From positions 1 to 64,000 of the forward strand of contig JAHCAU010000008.1 in NCBI GenBank assembly GCA_019634715.1: DNA of 64,000 nucleotides, in the 5' to 3' direction. Under the pieces are notes generated by a model, which searched no databases, was not told the DNA's origin, and saw nothing but the letters and a program-made list of their open reading frames with translations. This DNA is from Lysobacter sp. (lineage in GTDB: Bacteria; Pseudomonadota; Gammaproteobacteria; Xanthomonadales; Xanthomonadaceae). The translations under genes were made by a program, and so were the position numbers. Shown here one piece after another: positions 26,434 through 34,655 of the stretch (its first letter is position 1; every line of letters starts with the position of its first letter).

Positions 26434-27059
26434 CGAGCGAAGGACCCGATCGATCGCTGTCCACGATCGACGCGAATGCCGGATGCGGGTCTCCCTGCAG
26501 GTGGGCACGATGCCTGGATCGTGGCTTGTGTCGGAGCTTGTGCCGTGTCGGTGCGAAAAGCCGGTGCGATGCATCGGCACCCGATGCGACGTTGCGTGGT
26601 GCTTCACCGGGCGCGGGTCATGCCGCGCCCGGATGTCGCTTGCTTGGCCCGGATGGGGCGCAGAGACCTCCAGCGGCAATCGGTAAACCCGTGGACGTTG
26701 CCGAGACCGTGGCGAAAGCGGCCTTCGCTCCGTCATGAAATCGATTTCATGACCTGCCTGAGGCGCGAAGTTGCGGGTTGATCGACCGATTGTGCGCCGC
26801 AGCTAGCGGCTAGACTCGCTCGAGCGGCCAGGCGATTCCCGGCCTTGCCGCGGGGGAACCATCGGCGTGCCGGATGCGGCACGGGTGCGCCGATGTCGAC
26901 GCGGTCGCGTGTGCGGCCGTTCGGGGAAACGACTTTGCAATCAAGGTCGGCCGGCAGTCCGGCGATGATCGGCTGCCGCAGGCATGTCGGCGATGCGTGT
27001 GCGTCGCCGGCATCCGCAGTGGAACGGACAACACCATCTACTCAAGTTTAAGGACAAGC
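26434..27059. other. Intergenic region with one family II hairpin
   Basis: No gene is supported here. A family II hairpin lies at 26607-26632, preceded by the same GGTGCGATG-type spacer as the tandem array. The A/T-richer stretch just before the lipase start (around 27030-27058) ends in AAGGACA, a fair ribosome binding site. Confidence 0.6.
26607..26632. repeat. Family II hairpin, single copy
   Basis: CCGGGCGCGG pairs with CCGCGCCCGG across a short loop. It is preceded by the spacer unit seen in the array at 23497-23777. Confidence 0.7.
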
Positions 27060-28283
27060 ATGAAGAATCAACGCAATTCAATGAGAGTCGGCCTCCTGGC
27101 GGCGGGCATCGCCGTGAGCACGATCGCAATGGCCGGCAGCGGTGCGTCGGCGCTCCAGGCGGCCCGCCCCGGGGCGAAGCCCGCCAAGCCGGTCGTCGGC
27201 GACGACCGCACCCCGGTCGTGCAGCTGACCTCGACCATCGGCGATGTCGGTTTCGAGATGTTCGATGGCAAGACCCGGCGCGTCAGCCTGTCGCGGCTGC
27301 CGATGGGCACCACCGATGCGATCGTCTACATCGACGTGGACAGCCTCGATCTGGGCCGCAAGCAGACGCAGGCCATCCTCGATCTCGCCCGCGATCTGGG
27401 CTGGGTGGTGATGGCCGAGAGCGGCACCTGGAACGTGCCGCGCCTGCATGCTTTCCTCGCGGCGCACTATCCGGGCGTCGATACCCGGGGCCTGCAGAAC
27501 GTCGCGGTGCGCATCGCGGCCGACAAGGGGCGCACGCTGGTCACCGACCTGACGCCGACCGAGGCTGCGGTCGAGGTGGGCGTCGATTACCTGCAGACCA
27601 CGGAAGCGAAGGCGCTGATGCGCAGCGCTTTCTCGACCCGCGCCATCGCCCCGGGCAGCAATTACGCCTGGTTCGCCAACAATGCCTACCAGGCGACCGC
27701 GAGCAACCGCACGCTCGGCACGCGCAGCTACACGGTGGCGCTGAATCGCGATGTGGTGAAGGTGTGGCGCAGCACCAGCAACGGCACCACCGACTGCATC
27801 GTCTCCTGGCGCGGCAGCTCGACCGCGGGCGACTGGCTCAACAACATCGAGAACCAGTTCGGCGGCTCGGTCGCTGTGCCCGGCGAGTCGTCGTCGAACG
27901 CGGCGAGGATCGGTTCGGGCTACGCCAGCCGGCTCAGCAACTACCGTTCGGCGGTGAATGCGGTGGCCTGCAACAACACCTACCGGGTGACCGGGCACAG
28001 CCTGGGCGGCGGCATGGCCGAAGCCTATGCGTTCACCATCCGCAGCAAGCGGCCGAACCTGGAAGCCTACAACCCGGCGCGCGTGGGCAACGCCAGCTTC
28101 CGCACGCAGCTGGTGTCGGCGCTGGGCACCGCCAAGGTCGAAGTGTTCTGCCGCAACCTCGACCCGGTGTGGGCCGTGCCGGTGGGCCTGCAGCACGTCG
28201 GCAGCAACAACGGCTGCACCTACTGGGGCGGCTCGGTGTCGATCAACCCGGTCGCGAACCACGCCATGAATCTCTGGCTGTAA
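27060..28283 (+). CDS. Secreted class 3 lipase-like alpha/beta hydrolase
   Basis: This 407-residue protein has a signal peptide (about residues 1-26). Its C-terminal half is a class 3 lipase-like domain: the conserved VSWRGSS strand, the nucleophile elbow TGHSLGGGMAEAYA, the loop aspartate in NLDPVWAVP and a histidine near the C-terminus (NPVANHAMNLW). All three catalytic-triad positions therefore look present. The N-terminal 150 residues are a separate domain that I cannot name. The start at 27060 follows AAGGACA. Substrate could be lipid or another ester; related proteins include secreted lipases and T6SS phospholipases. Confidence 0.75.
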   Translation: MKNQRNSMRVGLLAAGIAVSTIAMAGSGASALQAARPGAKPAKPVVGDDRTPVVQLTSTIGDVGFEMFDGKTRRVSLSRLPMGTTDAIVYIDVDSLDLGRKQTQAILDLARDLGWVVMAESGTWNVPRLHAFLAAHYPGVDTRGLQNVAVRIAADKGRTLVTDLTPTEAAVEVGVDYLQTTEAKALMRSAFSTRAIAPGSNYAWFANNAYQATASNRTLGTRSYTVALNRDVVKVWRSTSNGTTDCIVSWRGSSTAGDWLNNIENQFGGSVAVPGESSSNAARIGSGYASRLSNYRSAVNAVACNNTYRVTGHSLGGGMAEAYAFTIRSKRPNLEAYNPARVGNASFRTQLVSALGTAKVEVFCRNLDPVWAVPVGLQHVGSNNGCTYWGGSVSINPVANHAMNLWL

Positions 28284-28310
28284 ACATCGCGGGTCGTGGC
28301 TGATGTTTCA

Positions 28311-28337
28311 CCGGGCGCGGGTGGTTCCCGCGCCCGG
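28311..28337. repeat. Family II hairpin between convergent genes
   Basis: The stem CCGGGCGCGGG and its complement enclose a short loop. It lies between the convergent lipase and RidA genes and could act as a two-way terminator. Confidence 0.7.
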
Positions 28338-28361
28338 GTTCCGGACCCTGGTTCCCGCGCG

Positions 28362-28802
28362 TCACTGCCCGGCGATCACTTCGATCTCGAGCAACCAGGC
28401 CTCATCGAAGATGTCGGCGATGACGACGGTGATCGCGGGTGCGTGCGATCCGAGCACGGCGTGGCGGATCTGCGTGTTCTCGCCGCGGTCGCGGCGGTCC
28501 GCGAGATAGGTGGTGATCTTGAGGATATCGCGCAGCGTCATGCCCGCCGTCTGCAGTTGAGCCTCGATGCGCGTCCAGACGAGCCGGCACTGGTCGCCGA
28601 ACGCGGCGGGCACGTGGCCATCGTCGTCGACCGGCACCTGGCCGCTGACGAACAGCAGGCGGCGCGGAGATTCGATCAGCCAGGCCTGCGCGTAGGACAT
28701 CGGCTGGGGCGCGATCGCTCGGCTGGCTGCGCCCGCGTCGTGCGGCGTGCACGCCACCGATGCGGCCGCCGCGCCCTGCAGCAGCGCGCGGCGGCTCAGC
28801 AT
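28362..28802 (-). CDS. RidA family protein with an N-terminal export signal
   Basis: This 146-residue protein has a twin-arginine-like start (LSRRALLQGAAAASVAC) and then the RidA/YjgF/UK114 fold: LFVSGQVPVDDDG, a Q.R..W.RIEAQL helix, ITTYLADRRDR and AITVVIADIF. Cytoplasmic RidA deaminates reactive enamines. Here the catalytic arginine normally seen near the C-terminus (R of the SRV/VEV region) is not obvious, and the signal suggests an exported variant, so deaminase activity is doubtful. It overlaps the preceding beta-propeller gene by seven bases. Confidence 0.75.
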   Translation of the reverse strand: MLSRRALLQGAAAASVACTPHDAGAASRAIAPQPMSYAQAWLIESPRRLLFVSGQVPVDDDGHVPAAFGDQCRLVWTRIEAQLQTAGMTLRDILKITTYLADRRDRGENTQIRHAVLGSHAPAITVVIADIFDEAWLLEIEVIAGQ

Positions 28803-29689
28803 GCCGGCGGCCAGGCTTCGGTGCTGCCCGGCACCAGGTCGACGAGGAACCATTCGCCGGAGCGCGCATCGTCGGCCTGGGCGAAGAGCAGTCGTTCGCC
28901 GCGCGGCGACAGCAGCGGGCCGACCTGGAAAACATCGTCGCGCGCGGCGATGCGGCCGGTTTCGCGCCATCCCGCCGCTTCGAGGCGGTAGAGGTAGAGG
29001 TGCGAGCGGTCGCCGCGATCGGCGACCACGACCAGCGTGCGACCGTCCTGCGACACCTCCGCTTCGTACTCGTTGGCGGCCGTGCTGACCGGCGGCCCGA
29101 GGTTGCGGACGGTCCAGTCGCCGGAAGGCGCGCGCTCGGCGACGTAGAGGTCTCCCTGCCCCTGGCCGCCGGCGCGGCTCGATCCGAAATACAGACGGCC
29201 GGCGCCATCCACGCGCGGCAGCAGTTCGCTGGCGTCGGAGTTGACGGGGCGCGGCAGGCGTTCGGGTGTGCCCCAGCCGTCCCCGTCGCGCGCGACGAAG
29301 TAGATGTCGAAGTCCTCGTGCTTCGGATCGTGGCGCGTCGAGATGAAGTACGCGCCTGCGCCGTCGGGCGTGAAGGCCGGGTCGGCCTCCATCACGGGCG
29401 CGGCCATCGCGAAGGCCGGCGGCGCGGGCGTGGACCAGCCGCCGGGCGTGCAGCGCGTTTCCAGCAGGCGCCAGCGCGAGAAGGCTGGATCGGCGGACAG
29501 GTAGAGCAGCCGCTGGCCATCCGGCGAGAAGCTCGGGCTGGACTCGTAGTCGGATGTCGACACCGCATCGGGCGTCCAGTGGGCGGGGCGATCGGCGGGT
29601 GCCGCGCATGCGGCGGCCGTGCCGAGCGCGACGGCCGCGCTGACGCACCAGCGAAGGGCTTGCCTGCTGAAACCGCCGTGACGTGCCAT
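28796..29689 (-). CDS. Secreted TolB-like (PD40/WD40-like) beta-propeller protein
   Basis: This 297-residue protein has a signal sequence ending in AACAA and four or more PD40-type units: ESSPSFSPDGQRLLYLS, ADPAFTPDGAGAYFIS, AEVSQDGRTLVVVAD and GPLLSPRGERLLFA. Such propellers are periplasmic and usually mediate protein contacts. The start at 29689 was chosen over the in-frame upstream ATG because it places the signal correctly. It is followed by an overlapping RidA gene and is divergent from a CGNR regulator across a palindrome, so its expression is probably controlled there. Confidence 0.75.
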   Translation of the reverse strand: MARHGGFSRQALRWCVSAAVALGTAAACAAPADRPAHWTPDAVSTSDYESSPSFSPDGQRLLYLSADPAFSRWRLLETRCTPGGWSTPAPPAFAMAAPVMEADPAFTPDGAGAYFISTRHDPKHEDFDIYFVARDGDGWGTPERLPRPVNSDASELLPRVDGAGRLYFGSSRAGGQGQGDLYVAERAPSGDWTVRNLGPPVSTAANEYEAEVSQDGRTLVVVADRGDRSHLYLYRLEAAGWRETGRIAARDDVFQVGPLLSPRGERLLFAQADDARSGEWFLVDLVPGSTEAWPPAC

Positions 29690-29706
29690 GTCGTCGCCTC
29701 GATCAT

Positions 29707-29734
29707 TAACCTGTGTTAACGTTTTCACAGGTTA
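29707..29734. promoter_or_regulatory. 9+9 bp palindrome, probable operator
   Basis: TAACCTGTG (29707-29715) and CACAGGTTA (29726-29734) form a perfect inverted repeat with a 10-base A/T-rich centre. It occupies the 65-base gap between the divergent propeller and CGNR genes, where a dimeric regulator would control both directions. Confidence 0.6.
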
Positions 29735-29754
29735 TACGACGCGTCAATCCCTGC

Positions 29755-30393
29755 ATGGTCGCCACCCCCGTCCTCGAACCCCACGTCTTCGGCCCGCAGG
29801 ATTTCGTCGGCGGCGATCCGGTCCTGGATTTCGTCAACACCGTGACCGGCCGCAACGGCACGCCGCGCGACTGGATCGTCGACTATCCCGCCCTGCTCGA
29901 CTGGGCGGAGAAGGCCGGCGCCTTGCCTTCGCACACGCTGGCGGCCGTGCGCGACCGTGCGCAGCGCGAGCCGCGCGATGCCGCCGCCGCGCTGGCGCGC
30001 GCGAAGGCGCTGCGCGAGGCCTTGTTCGATGTGTTGTCCGCATCCTCGCAGGCGCGCGCGCCCGCGACGACGTCGCTCGCCACGATCCAGCGCGAGTGGC
30101 GCGCCAGCCACGTGGCCTACGTGATCGCCATGGACGACGATGGCGGCGTGGATCTGCGACTCGATCCGGCGGCCGTCGACTTCGACCTGGTCGCCTGGGT
30201 CATCGCTTCGGCGGCCGTGCACGGGATGTTCCATCGGCGGTCGGACCGGCTGCGCATGTGTGCAGGTGCGGACTGCGCCTGGTGGTTCATCGACACCTCG
30301 AAGGCCGGGCGCCGCCGCTGGTGCGACATGGCGGTCTGCGGCAATACGGCGAAGGCGAAGCGCTTCAACGCGCGCAGGAAGACGCACCGTTGA
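29755..30393 (+). CDS. ABATE/CGNR zinc-finger putative stress-response regulator
   Basis: This 212-residue protein has an N-terminal ABATE-type domain (GGDPVLDFVNTV near residue 20, then a helical region) and a C-terminal CGNR zinc finger (CAGADCAWWFIDTSK, RRRWCDMAVCGNTAKAKRF). This arrangement is common in small transcription regulators of bacteria. The start at 29755 leaves 65 bases to the divergent neighbour, and this gap contains the palindrome at 29707-29734. Autoregulation and control of the RidA/propeller pair is the likely job, but the inducer is unknown. Confidence 0.8.
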   Translation: MVATPVLEPHVFGPQDFVGGDPVLDFVNTVTGRNGTPRDWIVDYPALLDWAEKAGALPSHTLAAVRDRAQREPRDAAAALARAKALREALFDVLSASSQARAPATTSLATIQREWRASHVAYVIAMDDDGGVDLRLDPAAVDFDLVAWVIASAAVHGMFHRRSDRLRMCAGADCAWWFIDTSKAGRRRWCDMAVCGNTAKAKRFNARRKTHR

Positions 30394-30546
30394 ATACCGC
30401 GGCGGCGCGAACGGAGGGTTGCAGGCGGCGCCGTCGACGCAACGATCGTTCGATCGGTGAACGACTGGATGTGGACCCACACAGTCGAATCGTGCGTACT
30501 TTCCATATTGCACCGGTCTTTCGGTCATGCCACAGTCCGCGCATGT

Positions 30547-30621
30547 TCCGGAGTAGTTCAGAGGCAGAACGCTCGGCTCGTAACCGAGAGGGCGCTGGTT
30601 CGATCCCAGCCTCCGGACCCA
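30547..30621 (+). tRNA. tRNA-Thr(CGT)-like, atypical ends
   Basis: A complete 75-base cloverleaf: acceptor stem TCCGGAG/CTCCGGA, D stem GTTC/GAAC with loop AGAGGCA, anticodon stem CTCGG/CCGAG, a 5-base variable loop and T stem GCTGG/CCAGC with loop TTCGATC. All stems pair perfectly and CCA is encoded. The anticodon loop CTCGTAA gives anticodon CGT (Thr, ACG). Unusual points: the first pair is T-A rather than G-C and the discriminator base is C, normally seen in tRNA-His. It sits alone in accessory DNA, 25 bases before a large unknown gene. Confidence 0.8.
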
Positions 30622-30646
30622 CATCATCGCGACAGTGATACCACGC

Positions 30647-32953
30647 ATGCCTTTCGATCGAAGCGGATATTCAGGCGAAGCCTTCGGATCCACGTATGCG
30701 CACTTCCAGCTGTCGAAAGCGCTGGACGCAGAACGACATCATCCCGACCCCAACGTGCGTTCGCGCGCGGAGGCACGGGTCGCGCGCTGGGTGCAGGTGT
30801 TCGAGCACATGGCCAACGGCACGGCCGATTATGGTTCGCGCACGCCATTCGCGGACGTGCCAGCCTGGGCGACGCTGGAAGTCGCCACCGGCGGTTTCGC
30901 CACGGGACGCCTGCTTGCAGGTGGTGCGCTGACCGAGAGCGAACGACAGCTTGCCGAGGCGCTTGGCCTGCGTGCCGGGCAGGAACGACTGGACCTCAAC
31001 CTGTGGTACCTGAGCGACGCGGGCATCGCGCAGTTGCAGTCGCTGCTGTGCTGTGGTCACTATCGCATCGATCTGCCCGAGGAGGCAGCGCTGCCGATGG
31101 TGGCCTGGCTGCTGGGGCAGGGCCGCACCGAGCAGGCATGGGACATCATCGAAGCGATCGCCCCCTTCTTCGACAAGCTGCGCTTCTTTCCGGCGCGAGA
31201 GCGGGCACCATCGGCGACTGCGGATGTGCATGTCTTTTCGGTGGGCGAGGTGCGCGAGCGTCTCGCGAATCTCGCCGATCAACCCAGGGTGGCCGTGCAG
31301 AAGCGCACGATCGAAGTGCGGCTGCCGCTGTACGACGAAGCGATCGCCCTGTTCCTGCAGACCTGCGTGGACGGCTGGCCATGTCGTCATTACCCCGAGG
31401 GATGGACGACAGCGGCGCGCACCTTGGCCGAACGGATCCGCAACAGCGGGGAGCCGGGTCCGGATGCCATGGGTCGCTTCAAGGATCGCGTGGCCGAGCT
31501 GTTCGCCATGCTGTCGGCGTGCGCCCGTGATCCCGCATCGCTCGATTCGGTACATGCGCGCCGGATACGCACGATCCTCGATGATTTCGTCCGGGCACAT
31601 GGCGAACCCGGTTCGGAGCGGCATCGTGCGCTGCGCGATCGCCAGCGACAGGATGTGGCGGCGCCCTTGTACAGCAAGGTGGGGTCGGCGGTCGCGGCAC
31701 GCCTGGCATCGAAGCCTGCGGCAGAAGGCATCGCTGATTTCTCCGATGTGTCCGTGCCGGTCACCCAGGAAGAAGCGGGCGTGTTCGGCCTTCAAGCCGG
31801 CCAGTCCTTGCCGGGCCCGATCCTGGCGCGCCTGCATCGCTGCCGTCAGGGTACGATCGCCGAGCTGATCGAACACGGCATCATCACGTCCAGCGATACG
31901 ATCGCTCGCGTGTTGCCCGCCCTGACGGCGCAGATCGGCAGTGCCGAGTTGACCGATCCCGCATTGCGGCGTTTGTACGCCGCCGCCTATCGCGCGTTCC
32001 GCAGGCGGCGGTCGTTGCTGCTGCTCAACCTGCAGAGTCAGGTGCGCATCACCGAACTGCCCTGGGTCGCAGCGGTGGAGGGCGATCGGGTCGCCAGTGT
32101 CGCAACCGTGGAGGCTGCACGTGCGGCGCTGGTCGAGTCGGCGTCCGTCGCCCTGGTCTCCTTTCCGCACGCCGTCACGCCCAACAAGCTGGTCAAGGAG
32201 TTCCGGGCACTCGGCAAGACGGCGGGGCTCAACCTGCCGTTCGTGGACGAGATCGCCGCGGACATTTTCATGGGCGAATTCACCAACACCTTCATCGATG
32301 CAGCCCGTCGTTCCGCCCGGACCATCGCAGGCACGCTGTACGCCCGCTACTACGACATCGATACCGATGTCCTTGCGTCGCTGCCCGACAGGCCGAAGTC
32401 CGCCGGGCGTCGATCCTGGTGGAATCGGGGAAGCGATGCGGGCGATGCCTTGTCGGCATTGGCCGCACATCGCGCAGGCACGACCCTGGGGGGGTGGGGT
32501 CCGGCGAACAACGGCACCATCCTCGAGCAGTGCCAGATCCTGACGACGCACAATCTTGCAGTGCTGTTCGACGATCTTGAACTGCGCGCCGTATTGTCGC
32601 CTGTCCTCGATGGCATGGCGATCCGGTGCTTCGAATGGATCTGCAGGCGACAGCAGATTCGCATCGACAACTGGCATGCGCGATTGGTGATGGTCAAGAA
32701 CACCGCCTACGCATGGCGGCAGATGATGTTCTTCCTGTCGATGATGGACGAGGCGCTCAGGAATTCGACCATCGATGCCATCGAGGCGCATTTCCAGAAG
32801 CAGACCGATGCATTCAGGTCGCGCTTCGAGCCTGTCATACGCGGACTGCATAGGGCCGCTTCGGGTCAACGCCTTGTTCTGCGCGAACCGAGTCCTGAGG
32901 GTGCGCGGGTCTTCCTGGGTTGGACGACGGGGCGGCACTGGCTGTTGTCCTGA
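30647..32953 (+). CDS. Large protein of unknown function directly after the tRNA
   Basis: This protein of 768 residues (772 if the GTG at 30635 is used) is soluble, without signal or membrane helices. It is mostly helical and divides into an N-terminal region (about 1-270) and a C-terminal region containing the striking block GPANNGTILEQCQILTTHNLA (about 625-645), which looks like a functional signature. I do not recognise a named family and see no Walker, HD or nuclease motif. It begins 25 bases after the tRNA, with no room for its own promoter, so it is probably co-transcribed. A role linked to that tRNA is an inference from position only. Confidence 0.7.
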   Translation: MPFDRSGYSGEAFGSTYAHFQLSKALDAERHHPDPNVRSRAEARVARWVQVFEHMANGTADYGSRTPFADVPAWATLEVATGGFATGRLLAGGALTESERQLAEALGLRAGQERLDLNLWYLSDAGIAQLQSLLCCGHYRIDLPEEAALPMVAWLLGQGRTEQAWDIIEAIAPFFDKLRFFPARERAPSATADVHVFSVGEVRERLANLADQPRVAVQKRTIEVRLPLYDEAIALFLQTCVDGWPCRHYPEGWTTAARTLAERIRNSGEPGPDAMGRFKDRVAELFAMLSACARDPASLDSVHARRIRTILDDFVRAHGEPGSERHRALRDRQRQDVAAPLYSKVGSAVAARLASKPAAEGIADFSDVSVPVTQEEAGVFGLQAGQSLPGPILARLHRCRQGTIAELIEHGIITSSDTIARVLPALTAQIGSAELTDPALRRLYAAAYRAFRRRRSLLLLNLQSQVRITELPWVAAVEGDRVASVATVEAARAALVESASVALVSFPHAVTPNKLVKEFRALGKTAGLNLPFVDEIAADIFMGEFTNTFIDAARRSARTIAGTLYARYYDIDTDVLASLPDRPKSAGRRSWWNRGSDAGDALSALAAHRAGTTLGGWGPANNGTILEQCQILTTHNLAVLFDDLELRAVLSPVLDGMAIRCFEWICRRQQIRIDNWHARLVMVKNTAYAWRQMMFFLSMMDEALRNSTIDAIEAHFQKQTDAFRSRFEPVIRGLHRAASGQRLVLREPSPEGARVFLGWTTGRHWLLS

Positions 32954-33134
32954 TGCGTCGACGGGCATGACCAGACGAATCGCAGCCTGCGGCGATTGAA
33001 AGAACATCGCGATGTCTCGATTGCATGGCCCGATTGGTCCGGTCCGCGCATGATTGCCATGCGGGTCCATCGGCGCGACAACGAAGATCGATTGGGACCA
33101 GGACGCCGGGGCGGCCGGCAGGTGGTGCCGTCGC

Positions 33135-34655
33135 TCAGTCGCCCCCGCCCGCATCGCCAACGAGATCGCCCTGCGGTCCTTGCGGGAGTGCGCGCCCGCG
33201 CAGGCGCATCGTCGGACCCTGCGGGCCGTCGTGGCCGAGCTGTTCGGCGCGCTGCCGTTCCAGGGCGAGCGCGTGTTCGCGGGTCTGCAGGACGGCCTGG
33301 GAGACCTCGGAGGATCGTTCGATCGATTGCGACAGTGCCTGCGACATGTCGATGGGGACGCGCCGGTGCGTGGGGTCGTCCAGTGCGCCCTGGACGAGGA
33401 ACAGCGTGTCGGGCCTTCCGGTCTGCGGGTCGATCCTGCCCGGCACCACGTGATCGATGCGGCTGAACCGCCAGCCGTCCGCGGAGAGCGACAGGGCCAC
33501 GGCGGAGGCAGCCAGTGTTTGTCGCTCGTGCAGGCTCAGACCGGCGATGCCGGGTGCGGCTTCGACCTGCGACAGCGCGCCCTGCGCGTGCAGGTACATC
33601 GCATGCGCGGCGTGGCCGGGTTCGGTGATCGGCGGCGGTGAGGGCCGTGCCGGTTCGCGCAGGTCGGTCGCGATGTCGATGTCGTCGGGCGTGCCCTGCA
33701 CGCCGTTGCCGCCGCTGCGCAGCACGATGGGTCGGTAGCGGCCATGGCTGGTGTCGACGATGCGGAAGCCTTCGGCCGGCAGGCGCAGGCCGGTGCTTTC
33801 CAGTTGCGCCTTGTCCAGCCCGAGCCGGGCCATGTCCAGCTGGATCGTCGGTGGTCGCACCCAGCCGCGGGTGTCGTCGGCCAGTTGCTGGATGAGGTAG
33901 GCACCGTAGTAGTTGGTGTAGTTCGCGCCGCCGCCCGCGCCCAGCGCAGCGCGGGACCGGTCGAAGTGGCACTGCGCCACCGGCTCCAGGTTGATCGGCC
34001 CGGCCTTGGGCAGCCGCCTGTCCGACATGCGCATGTCGGCGTCGAGGAGGATGCCGGAGGCGAGTTTAGGGACGTCACGACTGTTTCGTTGTATGCAACT
34101 GGTAGAAGTTTCTGCGCGTGACAGCATCTCTTCGCGACTTGGCGGCTTGCCACCGAGATGTTCGATCCTGCTGGCCAGCGCGTTCCATCCATGGATTTCG
34201 GCAAGCGCCTCGTCGCGGCGCGAACTGCGGATATAGCCGTTCACCAGTGCCGTCGCGTCGAACTGGCCGTCCTGTCCTGCGGAGCGAATCCCTTCCGTGA
34301 TCGCATAACTTGCGGCATACCGTTCCTTGTCTGCCTTGTGGGTGTACAGGGCATGGCCGGTTTCGTGGCCAAGGACGCTGGTGATGAAGTCGATCCGCAG
34401 GTACTTCTTGTCGTACGCTCCGGGGACGAAAATGTCCGGGCTGATATTGATCGCTTTCCTGCTGCGGTGGTAACTGCCGCCCTCGTTGGCACCCGGCTGA
34501 CCCAACTGAATATGTTTCAAGGTTCCTGTGTTGATTGCATCGGCCATGATCTGCTGAAGATATGGAGAAGTCGCGATCGCTTCCTCGATATCCGCACGCT
34601 CTTTTTCGGGAAGAGAGCCTGTCAGTTCTTGGAGGTTCTTGGGGATTCTAGGCAT
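33135..34655 (-). CDS. HExxH metallopeptidase-like protein with XVIPCD domain (candidate T4SS antibacterial effector)
   Basis: This 506-residue protein without signal peptide carries HETGH (residues 97-101) in LGHETGHALYTH, followed about 50 residues on by DEALAEIHGWNAL (E149, E153), the likely third zinc ligand. A middle block ANYTNYYGAYLIQQL matches the KVDYTNYYGTGAIE block of the protein at 14956-16854. Residues about 345-460 are a good XVIPCD match: E-P-G-H-A-A-H-A-M-Y, RIDHVVPG, LFLVQGALDDP.H.RV and a Q/E-rich tail. The ATG at 34655 lies inside the last codons of the upstream lipoprotein gene (8-base overlap), after a GGAG. Its overall order is metallopeptidase then secretion signal. The T4SS itself is not in the window. 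Confidence 0.75.
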   Translation of the reverse strand: MPRIPKNLQELTGSLPEKERADIEEAIATSPYLQQIMADAINTGTLKHIQLGQPGANEGGSYHRSRKAINISPDIFVPGAYDKKYLRIDFITSVLGHETGHALYTHKADKERYAASYAITEGIRSAGQDGQFDATALVNGYIRSSRRDEALAEIHGWNALASRIEHLGGKPPSREEMLSRAETSTSCIQRNSRDVPKLASGILLDADMRMSDRRLPKAGPINLEPVAQCHFDRSRAALGAGGGANYTNYYGAYLIQQLADDTRGWVRPPTIQLDMARLGLDKAQLESTGLRLPAEGFRIVDTSHGRYRPIVLRSGGNGVQGTPDDIDIATDLREPARPSPPPITEPGHAAHAMYLHAQGALSQVEAAPGIAGLSLHERQTLAASAVALSLSADGWRFSRIDHVVPGRIDPQTGRPDTLFLVQGALDDPTHRRVPIDMSQALSQSIERSSEVSQAVLQTREHALALERQRAEQLGHDGPQGPTMRLRGRALPQGPQGDLVGDAGGGD

